From assembly GCF_000003815.2 (NCBI RefSeq), contig NC_049984.1, positions 4,912,491 to 4,976,490 on the forward strand: 64,000 nt of DNA. The letters are read 5' to 3'. This DNA comes from Branchiostoma floridae. Taxonomy: Eukaryota; Chordata; Leptocardii; Amphioxiformes; Branchiostomatidae. Both the position numbers and the translations under genes were made by a program. The stretch's first letter is position 1; the number at the start of each line of letters is the position of its first letter. Shown piece by piece: positions 1-10,659 of the stretch. Below the pieces are notes generated by a model. It made no database searches. It saw only the letters and a program-made list of their open reading frames with translations, and was not told where the DNA came from.

Positions 1-97
1 TAGCAGAGCAATCCTTGATACATTTGCCTATTTTTGCAAAAACCATCCCCGCTCGAAGTCTTCGACGTAGGCTAACCTTTCCCTGCCTGTACTCCAG

Positions 98-876
98 GAA
101 AGATACCATGGCCCAATGTGACCTACTACTGCTCCGCGAAGTTCGCCCTGGACGGGTTCTTCAGCTCTCTCCGTGTGGAACTGATGAAAGCCCAGCAGGA
201 CGTGTCCGTCACACTCGCCATACTGGGCCTCATCAAAACACAAAATGTCATAGATCACGTGAAGGTAAGACAGGTTCACCTCCGACGTCCTGTTTCTGTT
301 TGTGTTCGTGTGTTGGCACCTGTAAGGCAAGACCGGGTTCTTCTCGGTACTTTGCGAAGTTGTACGATCTTGGATTTCTTTTGCTTAAATTATTTCACCC
401 TCTCCTAGCAGAGGTTCGGTTCTGGCTGTTTGTGGATGTGTTTTAGGCATTTTGTCGTGCTTTCTGTTTTGTAATGTTTTCGTCATGGCCTGCAGGCATA
501 AAGAAAACAGTACTAGAAAACCTTACAAAATACCTAGAAGCACGTCCAAAAACAGGTGCCGAACCTCTACTTGGAGAGTAATTTTGGCATGTGGGTAGTT
601 ATTGATTTGGGCACCACATCTGCAATATTTTCAGGTACTGTAGAATTAAAGACCAGCATCTCCATCTTGATGTAATTTTTCTTGTCAACTTCTTTGTTGC
701 AGAACGAGGAAGTTGTGAAGACTGCCGCCCCGGTAGACGAGGCGGCCATGGCCATTGTCCGAGGCGGAGCCACCCGGGCCCGGGAGGTCTACTATCCCTT
801 CTACACCTGGCCCACCACCATACTCAGGGCTCTGTTGCCGCAGGTCCTCGACAATATTGTTATCAATATCAGCTAG
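98..876 (+). CDS. HSD11B1L-like: 11-beta-hydroxysteroid dehydrogenase 1-like SDR, last two exons (left copy, 5' end outside window)
   Basis: Two coding exons are visible: 98-264 (phase 1 acceptor after ..CTCCAG, donor GTAAGA) and 703-876 (acceptor TTGTTGCAG, stop TAG). The first encodes the SDR active site, with the Tyr-x3-Lys pair in YCSAK followed by FALDGFFSS. That context is characteristic of the 11-beta-HSD1 family of NADP(H)-dependent ER-membrane steroid/carbonyl reductases. The second encodes the family's C-terminal segment, with IVRGGATRAREVYY matching the 'GGALRQEEVYY' region of vertebrate HSD11B1. Upstream exons lie outside the window. It is nearly identical to the copy at 7440-8231 and convergent with the LRR gene. 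Which member of the HSD11B1/HSD11B1L group it corresponds to is not settled by these exons. Confidence 0.85.
402..583. mobile_element. Relic of the AGCAGAGGTT inverted-repeat MITE, in the SDR last intron
   Basis: The left end reads CTCTCCTAGCAGAGGTTCGG and the right end CCGAACCTCTACTTGGAGAG, inverted copies of each other. They match the termini of the elements at 20933-21142, 25277-25441 and 27436-27641. The same relic sits at about 7744-7938 in the second copy. Confidence 0.7.
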
Positions 877-1414
877 GGAACTATTTTTGTTTTAATCAAA
901 GAAAAACAAAGGAAAAAAAGAAGCTTCAGACGGAGATATTAGCATCTGTATTTGCTTTATTACCTCAATATAATTAGCTCAATTTAATTTTATACATTTC
1001 ATTCTATATATCAATTCATGATCAGTTGTATTCTAGGAAAGGATAATTCTTGCAATGTGCAAATAGGCAGATAAATAGAAAGAGAATGGTTGGTAGTAGG
1101 CGCTTGTTAAATCCGATAAACCCACAAACCTCATTATTATCAGGTTAGAATGATTGTATTTACTTTGGTGTATCTTTAAAGAAGTTAACGTTGGTAAAGA
1201 CCTTACGGAAGTCCCTGTACTTTGTGTCAACTGCGTTAGTACACAAATGTACCTTACTGCTCCGTATTATTATCACCATCATCATTATCATAATTGTGTA
1301 TATAAAATTAGTTTGTGATTTGTGTAACGTTAAATATAATTAGATTAAAAAAATGCATCCCAACATCATACATTGTATCCACCTGATGAGCTATTCAAAG
1401 GCAGTATCAAGTAT
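877..1414. other. 3' spacer between convergent SDR and LRR genes
   Basis: AT-rich sequence with no coding signal that I can support. A minus-strand AATAAA (TTTATT at 956-961) could serve the LRR transcript, about 450 bp past its stop. The same spacer recurs at 8232-8769. Confidence 0.5.
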
Positions 1415-2953
1415 CTAAAACAGTACAACAGAAGACAACAGAAGAATAAACAAAACAACCAGATCCATGCGACTAGAACCCGCACCAGCACAAGCCAGGC
1501 TATCTGGCGAGATTTCATTCAGTAATGGCACCTCCCATAACGCTAATGATCTTGGCAGCGTTCGCACACAGAGAGTCTTCTCTCCGAGCCATGCAAAGTT
1601 GGGACAGTCGAAGAGCGGTTTGAACTGACATGTACACGTCACTTTCACGTACTCAAGCGACGCCGACATGTTCTGAGATGGAACCATCCCGCAGTCTACC
1701 GTCATCAGCAGGTTTTCTTCCAGGGAAATGGATTGTATGCTCGGAAGGTTGTCAAACGTGCCGTTTTCTATGACTGTCAGGTCGTTCTCGTGAAGATTCA
1801 GAATCAACAAGTCTTCCAAGTTTGCTTCACTAAAAATTCCAGACGGAAGACGTTTGATCTCGTTGTCTTCAAGGCGAATGGTCTGGAGGCGACGAAGGTC
1901 CTTGAAGATATCTTCATCCAGACTTTCTAGCTTGTTGTCGTTCAGGCCAATTTCTCTGAGAACAGAGAGGTTAGCAAACGTACCGGGGGGCACAGAGGCT
2001 AACCTGTTAGACTGAAGATCGATGAGCAATAGCCTTGGGAATCGACTGAAAAGTCCAACTTCGATTGTTGCAATCTCGTTGTTCCTTAAACCTAGAATTG
2101 CCAAAGAAGGATGGTTACTGAACATGTTTCCTGTAAGCTCGACAAGACTATTGTGGTCCAAGGACAGAGTGATCAGAGCTTCAAGACCAAGAAAAACGTC
2201 TTCCGGGAGGAACGAGATGTTGTTTGATTTCAGACGAAGAGTCGAGAGACGAGGGAAACCGATAAACGCTGCCGTTTCCAAGTTCCCCAAACCGTTCCCG
2301 CTCAGGTCCAGGGACGTTATATTTGGTGGAAGGGAAGGCAAAACGTTTTCTGGGTTCTTTATACGGTTTCTGGCCAGATGTACCGTTCCCAAGGAGGGGG
2401 TGTCAAAGAAAACGTCGGCGGGCAAACTTGAAAGCCTATTCCCGTCCAGCAGAATATGGTCCAAACTTGTTAAACCGCGAAAGATGCCTGAGCTCAAGGT
2501 ACATATCTTATTGTCAACAAGATCCAGATACTCCAACGATGTTAGATTTCTAAACACGCCCTCCTCTAAACTCGCTAGGTCGTTTATGCTTAAGTGAAGC
2601 TCGTGGAGGCTACCACCCAACCCATCGAAAGCGCCTGCCTCTATGTAGGACATTTTGTTGTAACGCAAGTTTAGTGTGGACAGTTGAGGAAGGTAACCAA
2701 AGACCATCTGGGGAAGTGACGATATCTTGTTTCTGGAGAGCTTCAAGACGATGGTGTCCGGGGGAATATCAGAAGGAACAGCTGTCAAGTCGGCGTCTTG
2801 GCATGACACAGTTTCGGACCAACAGATGCAGGCTGGACTCTCATCCCCCTCGCTGTCACAGGCAATCTTCGGTTGTCCATGAACAGTGATCCCTGTAAGT
2901 ACCATCCACATTATCGCTGTAGCCTGCAGTAACGTGGTATTGAACTTGGGCCC
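1415..2953 (-). CDS. Secreted/GPI-type leucine-rich repeat protein, left copy
   Basis: One long coding exon encodes a 498-residue protein from the first Met (2911). The open frame continues 14 codons further 5' to a good acceptor (TTTCAG, exon start 2953). This adds the residues GPKFNTTLLQATAI, which with MWMVLTGITVHG make a convincing signal peptide, so the true start probably lies in an upstream exon. In order: an N-terminal LRR cap (Cys cluster, then PSDIPPDTIVLKLSRN), about 14 LRRs of the LxxLxLxxN type, a C-terminal cap (Cys in VDCGMVP, CTCQF and LFDCPNFAW), and a short Gly/Ser stalk ending in a hydrophobic tail MDLVVLFILLLSSVVLF without basic residues. That tail suggests a GPI anchor. 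The layout resembles lamprey VLR-type and other deuterostome extracellular LRR proteins; the ligand is unknown. It differs from the copy at 8770-10308 at 16 residues by my count. Confidence 0.85.
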   Translation of the reverse strand, partial: GPKFNTTLLQATAIMWMVLTGITVHGQPKIACDSEGDESPACICWSETVSCQDADLTAVPSDIPPDTIVLKLSRNKISSLPQMVFGYLPQLSTLNLRYNKMSYIEAGAFDGLGGSLHELHLSINDLASLEEGVFRNLTSLEYLDLVDNKICTLSSGIFRGLTSLDHILLDGNRLSSLPADVFFDTPSLGTVHLARNRIKNPENVLPSLPPNITSLDLSGNGLGNLETAAFIGFPRLSTLRLKSNNISFLPEDVFLGLEALITLSLDHNSLVELTGNMFSNHPSLAILGLRNNEIATIEVGLFSRFPRLLLIDLQSNRLASVPPGTFANLSVLREIGLNDNKLESLDEDIFKDLRRLQTIRLEDNEIKRLPSGIFSEANLEDLLILNLHENDLTVIENGTFDNLPSIQSISLEENLLMTVDCGMVPSQNMSASLEYVKVTCTCQFKPLFDCPNFAWLGEKTLCVRTLPRSLALWEVPLLNEISPDSLACAGAGSSRMDLVVLFILLLSSVVLF

Positions 2954-3242
2954 CTGAAATTTGAATATGTAGTTGTATTTACGTAATTATTATTGGCCGA
3001 GGCTATTGACAAGATGTTCAATAAGAATTTCTTTGCACTATTGACAGAATATGAAATATTGTTTTGCACAATCAATATCTACAAGACTTTTCTTGTACTA
3101 TTGACAGGAATTGTTAGTAACCAATCAGAAGACAATGAATGCAACCAGAGCATTGATAAATAAATATATCAGGGCATAATTTACAGCCTTTGATAATCTT
3201 GTTAATAACAGCTCACAATCCTGTCTAACCTATCCCTTCTAT

Positions 3243-3303
3243 TAGCCTGGGTACCATCCGAATTCTACCGGGGCCCGGTAGAATACGGATGGTACCCAGG
3301 CTA
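3243..3303. mobile_element. 61-bp palindromic MITE with 9-bp target duplication
   Basis: The arms read TAGCCTGGGTACCATCCG and its inverse, with almost no loop (CCGGGGCCCGG centre). It is flanked by CCCTTCTAT at 3234-3242 and 3304-3312, a perfect 9-bp direct repeat. The duplicated copy is at 10598-10659 and a longer relative is at 32143-32241. Confidence 0.85.
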
Positions 3304-3530
3304 CCCTTCTATAGCCCTACCCCTGATTCTGTAAATGGTGCCAATGCGGTCAAGGACATTGTCCCTGGATATGGCACATGCTGTGCCGGTTTTGGACAAA
3401 TTTGCTGGGCGTCAAAGCTTCACTTCAACAGAGACCAAGGAGCGTATTCAGTTTCCTGTCAGCATGGACAGATCTAGATATCAGAAAGCTGGTAGCAATC
3501 AGAAAAGTTCACACTCAAATTATGGTCTCA

Positions 3531-4049
3531 TTACACAATTTCGCCGTCCCGGAATACAGCTTAAATCACACAACTTCTATGCCCGCAAATCCAATTAAAA
3601 AGCAGTATTTCTGGAGATGTTTTGCTTTCTATTGCAAGTGCACTAGTTCGTTAGGCAATGAAAAAAATGACACCCAAATCTAGCCGAGTCAACTATAGTT
3701 ATCGGATTTCAAACTGCGAGTACCCGATAGCCGCCCGAGGGCCTTTTGAGCAGAAAAAGACCTGTGGCCGCAGCACTCAAAACAAAGGAACGTACACGTC
3801 CGCAAATCGATGGCATTACGAAACTTTCCGACATGATCATAGCAGTAATATACAAGCTTTCATCTCAAATCCTTCTGATATCAAATGGGGGCGATGAAAG
3901 GGAATTTATCACCCACCTTAACACAAGCTTTTGACACCCAATCATTTTTTGGCCACGGACTCTTTTAACTCGGAGTAACACAGGAATGAGACCTTGGGGG
4001 TCCAAAAATGTAGATGTAGATGTAGATGTCCTTAACGTGAATATCAACA
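3531..4049. other. Spacer upstream of the second SDR copy
   Basis: Unique sequence between the end of the duplicated block and SDR exon 1. It should hold the divergent promoters of the LRR (-) and SDR (+) genes. A short GTAGAT tandem repeat lies at about 4008-4030. I see no clear TATA box or other coding exon. Confidence 0.4.
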
Positions 4050-7000
4050 ATGTCGCGTCTGGCTTGTGGTAGTTTGACGGTGTTACTTGGTGCTGTAGCC
4101 GTCGGGATCTACTGGAACTACGATGGCTTCGATCCAGGTGAGCTTCGGGATCACGGGGAGGGAGGAGTGAACTTCTGGGTGGCAAATTACGTAAAATTAT
4201 CGGCACTCCTGGTGCATACATTACGATCAACTGTAGTAATGGCGAAACGCCCATTCTGTAAGTTGTCAATCTAATTTGTCAAACATAACTTCTTGTTTCA
4301 TACCACGGGCTAGTTGAGTAAAAAGAGAGTCCGAGTCGAAAACAATTTTTCAAGGTGAATGGATCTCATGTAACCTTTTATAATCATTTCTTTTGCGAAT
4401 TATCTGCACATGTATACTCTGCTAATGTCCTTCTCTGTGTGTTGTGTTGTGTTGTGTTGTGTTGTGTTGTGCATAGGAAGCATTAGTTCGGCATCTCCCG
4501 TGTTAGCTGGGGCAACGATCGCAAGGAGAAAAACGTAATTTAATTTCAACTGGAGTTCGGCGACCTCATACCTCCATGAAAATTTAGACCTTTTGTAAAT
4601 TTCATGCATTGACTAACAAATTAACATAATTTATGCATGGCGTTGTTCATAATTGACTAACGTACACATGTCACAATTATAAAATTCCCATTATTAATCA
4701 TAAAGCAGTTTTGCAATTTTTACATAAACTATGCAAATAAGTTCCTCATAACCATATTTGGTATCTGCTTATATTCCACCTATCATAATTAACATCTGTT
4801 ACATTTATGAAAGTCCAGTTATTAAAAACAACGGAATTATACAATTTCCTCATTAATTATGCAAATCAACTCCTCATTTGCATAACATGTATATCATTAT
4901 GAACATCTTTGTCTAAGGTACCCGCATGCCTAATATGATGCCAATCCGTCAATCCTTTCTGCATTTATCCTCTTTGGAATGTCTTGACAAAAATGCACCT
5001 GACCCGTGACGTCCCACTGATAGCGTTATAACTGCGGCACTGCNNNNNNNNNNNNNNNNNNNNNNNNNNNNNNNNNNNNNNNNNNNNNNNNNNNNNNNNN
5101 NNNNNNNNNNNNNNNNNNNNNNNNNNNNNNNNNNNNNNNNNNNNNNNNNNNNNNNNNNNNNNNNNNNNNNNNNNNNNNNNNNNNNNNNNNNNNNNNNNNN
5201 NNNNNNNNNNNNNNNNNNNNNNNNNNNNNNNNNNNNNNNNNNNNNNNNNNNNNNNNNNNNNNNNNNNNNNNNNNNNNNNNNNNNNNNNNNNNNNNNNNNN
5301 NNNNNNNNNNNNNNNNNNNNNNNNNNNNNNNNNNNNNNNNNNNNNNNNNNNNNNNNNNNNNNNNNNNNNNNNNNNNNNNNNNNNNNNNNNNNNNNNNNNN
5401 NNNNNNNNNNNNNNNNNNNNNNNNNNNNNNNNNNNNNNNNNNNNNNNNNNNNNNNNNNNNNNNNNNNNNNNNNNNNNNNNNNNNNNNNNNNNNNNNNNNN
5501 NNNNNNNNNNNNNNNNNNNNNNNNNNNNNNNNNNNNNNNNNNNNNNNNNNNNNNNNNNNNNNNNNNNNNNNNNNNNNNNNNNNNNNNNNNNNNNNNNNNN
5601 NNNNNNNNNNNNNNNNNNNNNNNNNNNNNNNNNNNNNNNNNNNNNNNNNNNNNNNNNNNNNNNNNNNNNNNNNNNNNCGCGTGTGTGTGTGTGTGTGTGT
5701 GTATACTCTGTTGCCGCATGCCGTATGACGCAGTGTTGTTTTTTGAACAGTTGACAAACCCTTGTAGCAATATAGTCAGACGGGCCAGAGAATAAATACA
5801 GCCTTACAAAACCAGGCGTCGATTACACTTGACCTTGGTAATCTTATAACCCCAGAGTCTCTGCGGGGGGCAACTGTCGTCATCACAGGCTTCAGTTCCG
5901 GCATCGGCGAACAGATGGCGTACCAGTACGCCCGGCTGGGAGCAAAGATCCTCATCACAGCCAGGAGGGAGGAAAGGCTGAAGGAGGTGAGCCTTGAAGT
6001 TGTTCTGCGGGTAACATATCAGCGGGTTTCTGGGTTCGTCAGAAAGTTGAACGCAATGACGAATAACTCAAGCAGCGATGGGAAGTGCGCGTATTTCGGG
6101 ACGTCATCACGGCATTCATACGTTGTGAATATTACTGCGCATTGTAAGATCAAGAAGATAGATTCAATTTATAATGTAAAAAAGGACCAAAACATTGACT
6201 TTGTTTTTGTGTTTTTATCTGTCTAATATTGCTTTGGGCCCCTTTAACGCAAATAATTTTGCAATAATTACACTGAAGATGAATTGCATTTCTTAAACCT
6301 ACGTATAGTGTAAAAACGAGCGTCGATCTCTGTTGAAACAAAGTCTGCGGGGTGGCGACCTTCGGGAGCGGACCAAAGCTACATGTGATAAGACAGGACT
6401 CTAGACTGGCCTGTCACTGGCTGGGGTTAATGCAGCGGCAATTGTAGGGCCGGCCACTAGGGGCGCGATTTTAGTCAGGCTAGACTCTAGGCTCTTCCTT
6501 GGGGGCATGTTGGCCCTAAAGCCTGTTGACCTGTGTATTGCCCCGGAAAAGGTCTGGCACCCAGCAGGCTATATGAGGATTTATCTTCAGCGAATGGTCA
6601 ATAAATTTGGTTTTTAAAAGATAGTGAACGATTTGCATACTCGAGTTTTGATTCTATTATGACCAAATTGATATCTCCAAGGTGGTGGCGAAGGCGAAGT
6701 CTCTGGGTGCCCAGGAGGCGCACTACGTGGCCGGGGACATGGGGAAGGCGGAGGACTGTGAGAAAACCATTCAAACAGCCAAGGAGAAATTCGGTAGGGC
6801 AAAAAATAGATGTAAACAGTTCGAACGAATTCTGATTTAACACCTGTTGAAAGGCTCAAAGAATCATGCTGTCATATCAGGCCCTCAGATTGTAGATGTC
6901 AAGTGACGAGGCTGACGTAGAGGCCTGCGTTCCGTACTTCTTGCCGCATTAGAACTGAATAACCATCCTTCCAATACCATGGCCTAAAGACAACCCACTG

Positions 7001-8231
7001 CCTACGGCCTTAAAAAGGCTATGGAACTACCTTTACCTAGCCCCGTCTCGAGACGGGGCAAACTCCTTTCCACCGTAAAGTCCCTTCTCAGCAAACTCCC
7101 TTTCCCGGCATAAGTGACCCCCCCCCCCCCCCCCACACACACACAAATAATTAGAAGAAGAACTTTATTGCACGACAATTGTACATGATACAATGTATGG
7201 CAACAACTATTACACAAAGTACAAAATAGAGGTATAGAATAAAGCTTAATTAGCTAATCAACATAACAATAAGGGCAACATAATTCTTTGATATAGTATT
7301 ACAATGGAGTGGGCTAATCATTAGTTACGGTATTCTTTCTAATAGCAGAGCAATCCTTGATATATTTGCCTATTTTTGCAAAAACCATCCCCGCTCGAAG
7401 TCTTCGACGTAGGCTAACCTTTCCCTGCCTGTACTCCAGGAAAGATACCATGGCCCAATGTGACCTACTACTGCTCCGCGAAGTTCGCCCTGGACGGGTT
7501 CTTCAGCTCTCTCCGTGTGGAACTGATGAAAGCCCAGCAGGACGTGTCCGTCACACTCGCCATACTGGGCCTCATCAAAACACAAAATGTCATAGATCAC
7601 GTGAAGGTAAGACAGGTTCACCTCCGACGTACTGTTTCTGTCTGTGTTCGTGTGTTGGCACCTGTAAGGCAAGACCGGGTTCTTCTCGGTACTTTGCGAA
7701 GTTGTACGATCTTGGATTTCTTTTGCTTAAATTATTTCACCCTTTGAATTCCTCTCCCTGAAGAGGTTCGGTTCTGGCTGTTTGTGGATGTGTTTTAGGC
7801 ATTTTGTCGTGCTTTCTGTTTTGGAATGTTTTCGCCATGGCCTGCAGGCATATAGAAAACAGTACTAGAAAACCTTACAAAATACCTAGAAGCACGTCCA
7901 AAAACAGCCGGTGCCGAACCTCTACTTGGAGAGTAATTTTGGCATGTGGGTAGTTATTGATTTGGGCACCACATCTGCAATATTTTCAGGTACTGTAGAA
8001 TTAAAGACCAGCATCTCCATCTTGATGTAATTTTTCTTGTCAACTTCTTTGTTGCAGAACGAGGAAGTTGTGAAGACTGCCGCCCCGGTAGACGAGGCGG
8101 CCATGGCCATTGTCCGAGGCGGAGCCACCCGGGCCCGGGAGGTCTACTATCCCTTCTACACCTGGCCCACCACCATACTCAGGGCTCTGTTGCCGCAGGT
8201 CCTCGACAATATTGTTATCAATATCAGCTAG
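4050..8231 (+). CDS. HSD11B1L-like: 11-beta-hydroxysteroid dehydrogenase 1-like SDR (right copy), internal exon missing
   Basis: Exons: 4050-4137, 5856-5986, 6682-6793, 7440-7606 and 8058-8231, with matching splice phases (1,0,1,0). Exon 1 encodes a hydrophobic N-terminal anchor (LTVLLGAVAVGIYW), as in ER-bound HSD11B1. Exon 2 has the Rossmann dinucleotide motif TGFSSGIG and the arginine-rich ITARREERL strand typical of NADP-preferring SDRs. Exon 3 ends AKEKFG. Exon 4 of the model carries the YCSAK active site, and the last exon the C-terminus. The exon that in the family carries the LNH/NAG region and the catalytic Ser (about 65 residues) is not found between 6793 and 7440. As seen, the product would be 223 residues against about 290 for the family and probably inactive. 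Intron 1 contains the gap at 5044-5677. Assembly loss and real deletion are both possible. Confidence 0.8.
4437..4471. repeat. (GTGTT)n microsatellite
   Basis: About six tandem TTGTG units in SDR intron 1. Confidence 0.9.
5044..5677. other. Assembly gap (634 N)
   Basis: Run of N inside intron 1 of the right SDR copy. It abuts a (GT)n microsatellite at 5680-5702, a likely cause of the break. Confidence 0.99.
7113..7345. repeat. Poly-C/(CA)n tract and AT-rich repeat tail before the right duplication copy
   Basis: About 17 C residues followed by CACACACA, then an AT-rich stretch that looks like a retroposon tail. This lies exactly where the missing SDR exon would be expected and where the right copy of the duplicated block begins. 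Confidence 0.5.
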
Positions 8232-8769
8232 GGAACTATTTTTGTTTTAATCAAAGAAAAACAAAGGAAAAAAAGAAGCTTCAGACGGAGATATTAGCAT
8301 CTGTATTTGCTTTATTACCTCAATATAATTAGCTCAATTTAATTTTATACATTTCATTCTATATATCAATTCATGATCAGTTGTATTCTAGGAGTGGATA
8401 ATTCTTGCAATGTGCAAATAGGCAGATAAATAGAAAGAGAATGGTTGGTAGTAGGCGCTTGTTAAATCCGATAAACCCACAAACCTCATTATTATCAGGT
8501 TAGAATGATTGTATTTACTTTGGTGTATCTTTAAAGAAATTAACGTTGGTAAAGACCTTACGGAAGTCCCTGTACTTTGTGTCAACTGCGTAAGTACACA
8601 AATGTACCTTACTGCTCCGTATTATTATCACCATCATCATTATCATAATTGTGTATATAAAATTAGTTTGTGATTTGTGTAACGTTAAATATAATTAGAT
8701 AAAAAAAATGCATCCCAACATCATACATTGTATCCACCTGATGAGCTATTCAAAGGCAGTATCAAGTAT

Positions 8770-10308
8770 CTAAAACAGTACAACAGAAGACAACAGAAGA
8801 ATAAACAAAACAACCAGATCCATGCGACTAGAACCCGCACCAGCACAAGCCAGGCTATCTGGCGAGATTTCATTCAGTAATGGCACCTCCCATAACGCTA
8901 ATGATCTTGGCAGCGTTCGCACGCAGAGAGTCTTCTCTCCAAGCCATGCAAAGTTGGGACAGTCGAAGAGCGGTTTGAATTGACATGTACACGTCACTTT
9001 CACGTACCCAAGCGACGCCGACATGTTCTGAGATGGAACCATCCCGCAGTCTACCGTCATCAGCAGGTTTTCTTCCAGAGAAATGGATTGTATGCTCGGA
9101 AGGTTGTCAAACGTGAAGTTTTCTATGACTGTCAGGTCGTTCTCGTGAAGATACAGAATCAACAGGTCTTCCAAGTTTGCTTCACTGAAAATTCCAGACG
9201 GAAGACGTTTGATCTCGTTGTCTTCAAGGCGAATGGTCTGGAGGCGACGAAGGTCCTTGAAGATATCTTCATCCAGACTTTCTAGCTTGTTGTCGTTCAG
9301 TCCAATTTCTCTGAGAACGGAGAGGTTAGCAAACGTACCAGGTGGCATGGAGGCTAACCTGTTAGACTGCAGATCGATGAACAATAGCCTTGGGAATCGA
9401 TTGAAAAGCCCAACCTCGATTGTTACAATCTCGTTGTTGCGTAAACTTAGAATTGCCAGAGAAGGATGATTACTGAACATGTTTCCTGTAAGCTCAATAA
9501 GACTATTGTGGTCCAAGGACAGAGTGATCAGAGCTTCAAGACCAAGAAAAACGTCTTCCGGGAGGAACGAGATGTTGTTTGATTTCAGACGGAGAGTCGA
9601 GAGACGAGGGAAACCGATAAATGCTGCCGTTTCCAAGTTCCCCAAACCGTTCCCGCTCAGGTCCAGGGACGTTATATTTGGTGGAAGGGAAGGCAAAACG
9701 TTTTCTGGGTTCTTTATACGGTTTCTGGCCAGATGTACCGTTCCCAAGGAGGATGTGTCAGAGAAAACGTCGGCGGGCAAACTTGAAAGCCTATTCCCAT
9801 CCAGCAGAATATGGTCCAAACTTGTTAAACCGCGAAAGATGCCTGAGCTCAAGGTACATATCTTATTGTCAACAAGATCCAGATACTCCAACGATGTTAG
9901 ATTTCTAAACACGCCCTCCTCTAAACTCGCTAGGTCGTTTATGCTTAGGCGAAGCTCGTGGAGGCTACCACCTAACCCATCGAAAGCGCCTGCCTCTATG
10001 TAGGACATTTTGTTGTAACGCAAGTTTAGTGTGGACAGTTGAGGAAGGTAACCAAAGACCAGCTTGGGAAGTGACGATATCGTGTTTCTTGAGAGCTTCA
10101 AGACGATGGTATCCGGTGGGATATCAGAAGGCACAGCTGTCAAGTCGGCGTCTTGGCATGACACAGTTTCGGACCAACAGATGCAGGCTGGACTCTCATC
10201 CCCCTCGCTGTCACAGGCAATCTTCAGTTGTCCATGAACAGTGATCCCTGTAAGCACCATCCACATTATCGCTGCAGCCTGCAGGAACGTGGTATTGAAC
10301 TTGGGCCC
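8770..10308 (-). CDS. Secreted/GPI-type leucine-rich repeat protein, right copy
   Basis: Same architecture as the left copy: signal peptide region, LRR N-cap, about 14 LRRs, C-cap and a hydrophobic GPI-type tail; 498 residues from the first Met at 10266. The acceptor at the 5' end (exon start 10308) is conserved. By eye, 16 residues differ. Several changes fall on variable positions of the LxLxxN beta-strand that form the concave binding face (HELHL to HELRL, ILGLRN to ILSLRN, LLLIDL to LLFIDL, ILNLHEN to ILYLHEN). Others cluster in repeats 2 and 10-11. The frame is intact, so both copies look functional. The role is unknown; a surface recognition protein is a reasonable inference. Confidence 0.85.
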   Translation of the reverse strand, partial: GPKFNTTFLQAAAIMWMVLTGITVHGQLKIACDSEGDESPACICWSETVSCQDADLTAVPSDIPPDTIVLKLSRNTISSLPKLVFGYLPQLSTLNLRYNKMSYIEAGAFDGLGGSLHELRLSINDLASLEEGVFRNLTSLEYLDLVDNKICTLSSGIFRGLTSLDHILLDGNRLSSLPADVFSDTSSLGTVHLARNRIKNPENVLPSLPPNITSLDLSGNGLGNLETAAFIGFPRLSTLRLKSNNISFLPEDVFLGLEALITLSLDHNSLIELTGNMFSNHPSLAILSLRNNEIVTIEVGLFNRFPRLLFIDLQSNRLASMPPGTFANLSVLREIGLNDNKLESLDEDIFKDLRRLQTIRLEDNEIKRLPSGIFSEANLEDLLILYLHENDLTVIENFTFDNLPSIQSISLEENLLMTVDCGMVPSQNMSASLGYVKVTCTCQFKPLFDCPNFAWLGEKTLCVRTLPRSLALWEVPLLNEISPDSLACAGAGSSRMDLVVLFILLLSSVVLF

Positions 10309-10597
10309 CTGAAATTTGAATATGTAGTTGTATTTACGTAATTATTATTGGTCGAGGCTATTGACAAGATGTTCAATAAGAATTTCTTTGCACTATTGAC
10401 AGAATATGAAATAATGTTTTGCACAATCACTATCTACAAGACTTTTCTTGTACTATCGACAGGAATTGTTAGTAACCAATCAGAAGACAATGAATGCAAC
10501 CAGAGCATTGATAAATAAATATATGAGGGCATAATTTACAGCCTTGGATAATCTCGTGAATAACATCTCATAATCCTGTCTAACCTATCCCTTCTAT

Positions 10598-10659
10598 TAG
10601 CCTGGGTACCATCCGAATTCTACCGGGGCTCCGGTAGAATACGGATGGTACCCAGGCTA
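10598..10659. mobile_element. Palindromic MITE, duplicated copy of 3243-3303
   Basis: Same arms (TAGCCTGGGTACCATCCG) and the same CCCTTCTAT target duplication. The centre is CCGGGGCTCCGG, one base longer. Confidence 0.85.

Larger units (their letters stand above)
1..3530. repeat. Segmental duplication, left copy
   Basis: This block is repeated almost base for base at about 7343-10882. The offset is 7342 at the left end and 7355 after a small insertion near 7746. It carries the last two exons of the SDR gene, the whole LRR coding exon and a 61-bp palindromic insertion with the same target duplication in both copies, so that insertion predates the duplication. Homology ends near 3530, where the flanks become unrelated. 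The left limit lies outside the window. A true tandem duplication and two haplotypes placed in series by the assembler are both possible. Confidence 0.9.

Noticed and set aside
15-446. 143-codon plus-strand frame and the 28-330 minus frame (and their copies at 7357-7761 and 7370-7672)
   Set aside because: They are other-frame shadows of the SDR active-site exon 98-264 and run through its splice sites.
2022-2597. 191-codon plus frame opposite the LRR gene (and 9479-10003)
   Set aside because: Antisense shadow of an LRR exon; Arg/Ser-rich composition with no domain.
4437-4471. CRISPR-like or other regular array
   Set aside because: Simple microsatellite in a eukaryotic intron; no spacers.
4949-5770. 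Long minus frames across the N gap
   Set aside because: Open only because N codons are not stops.
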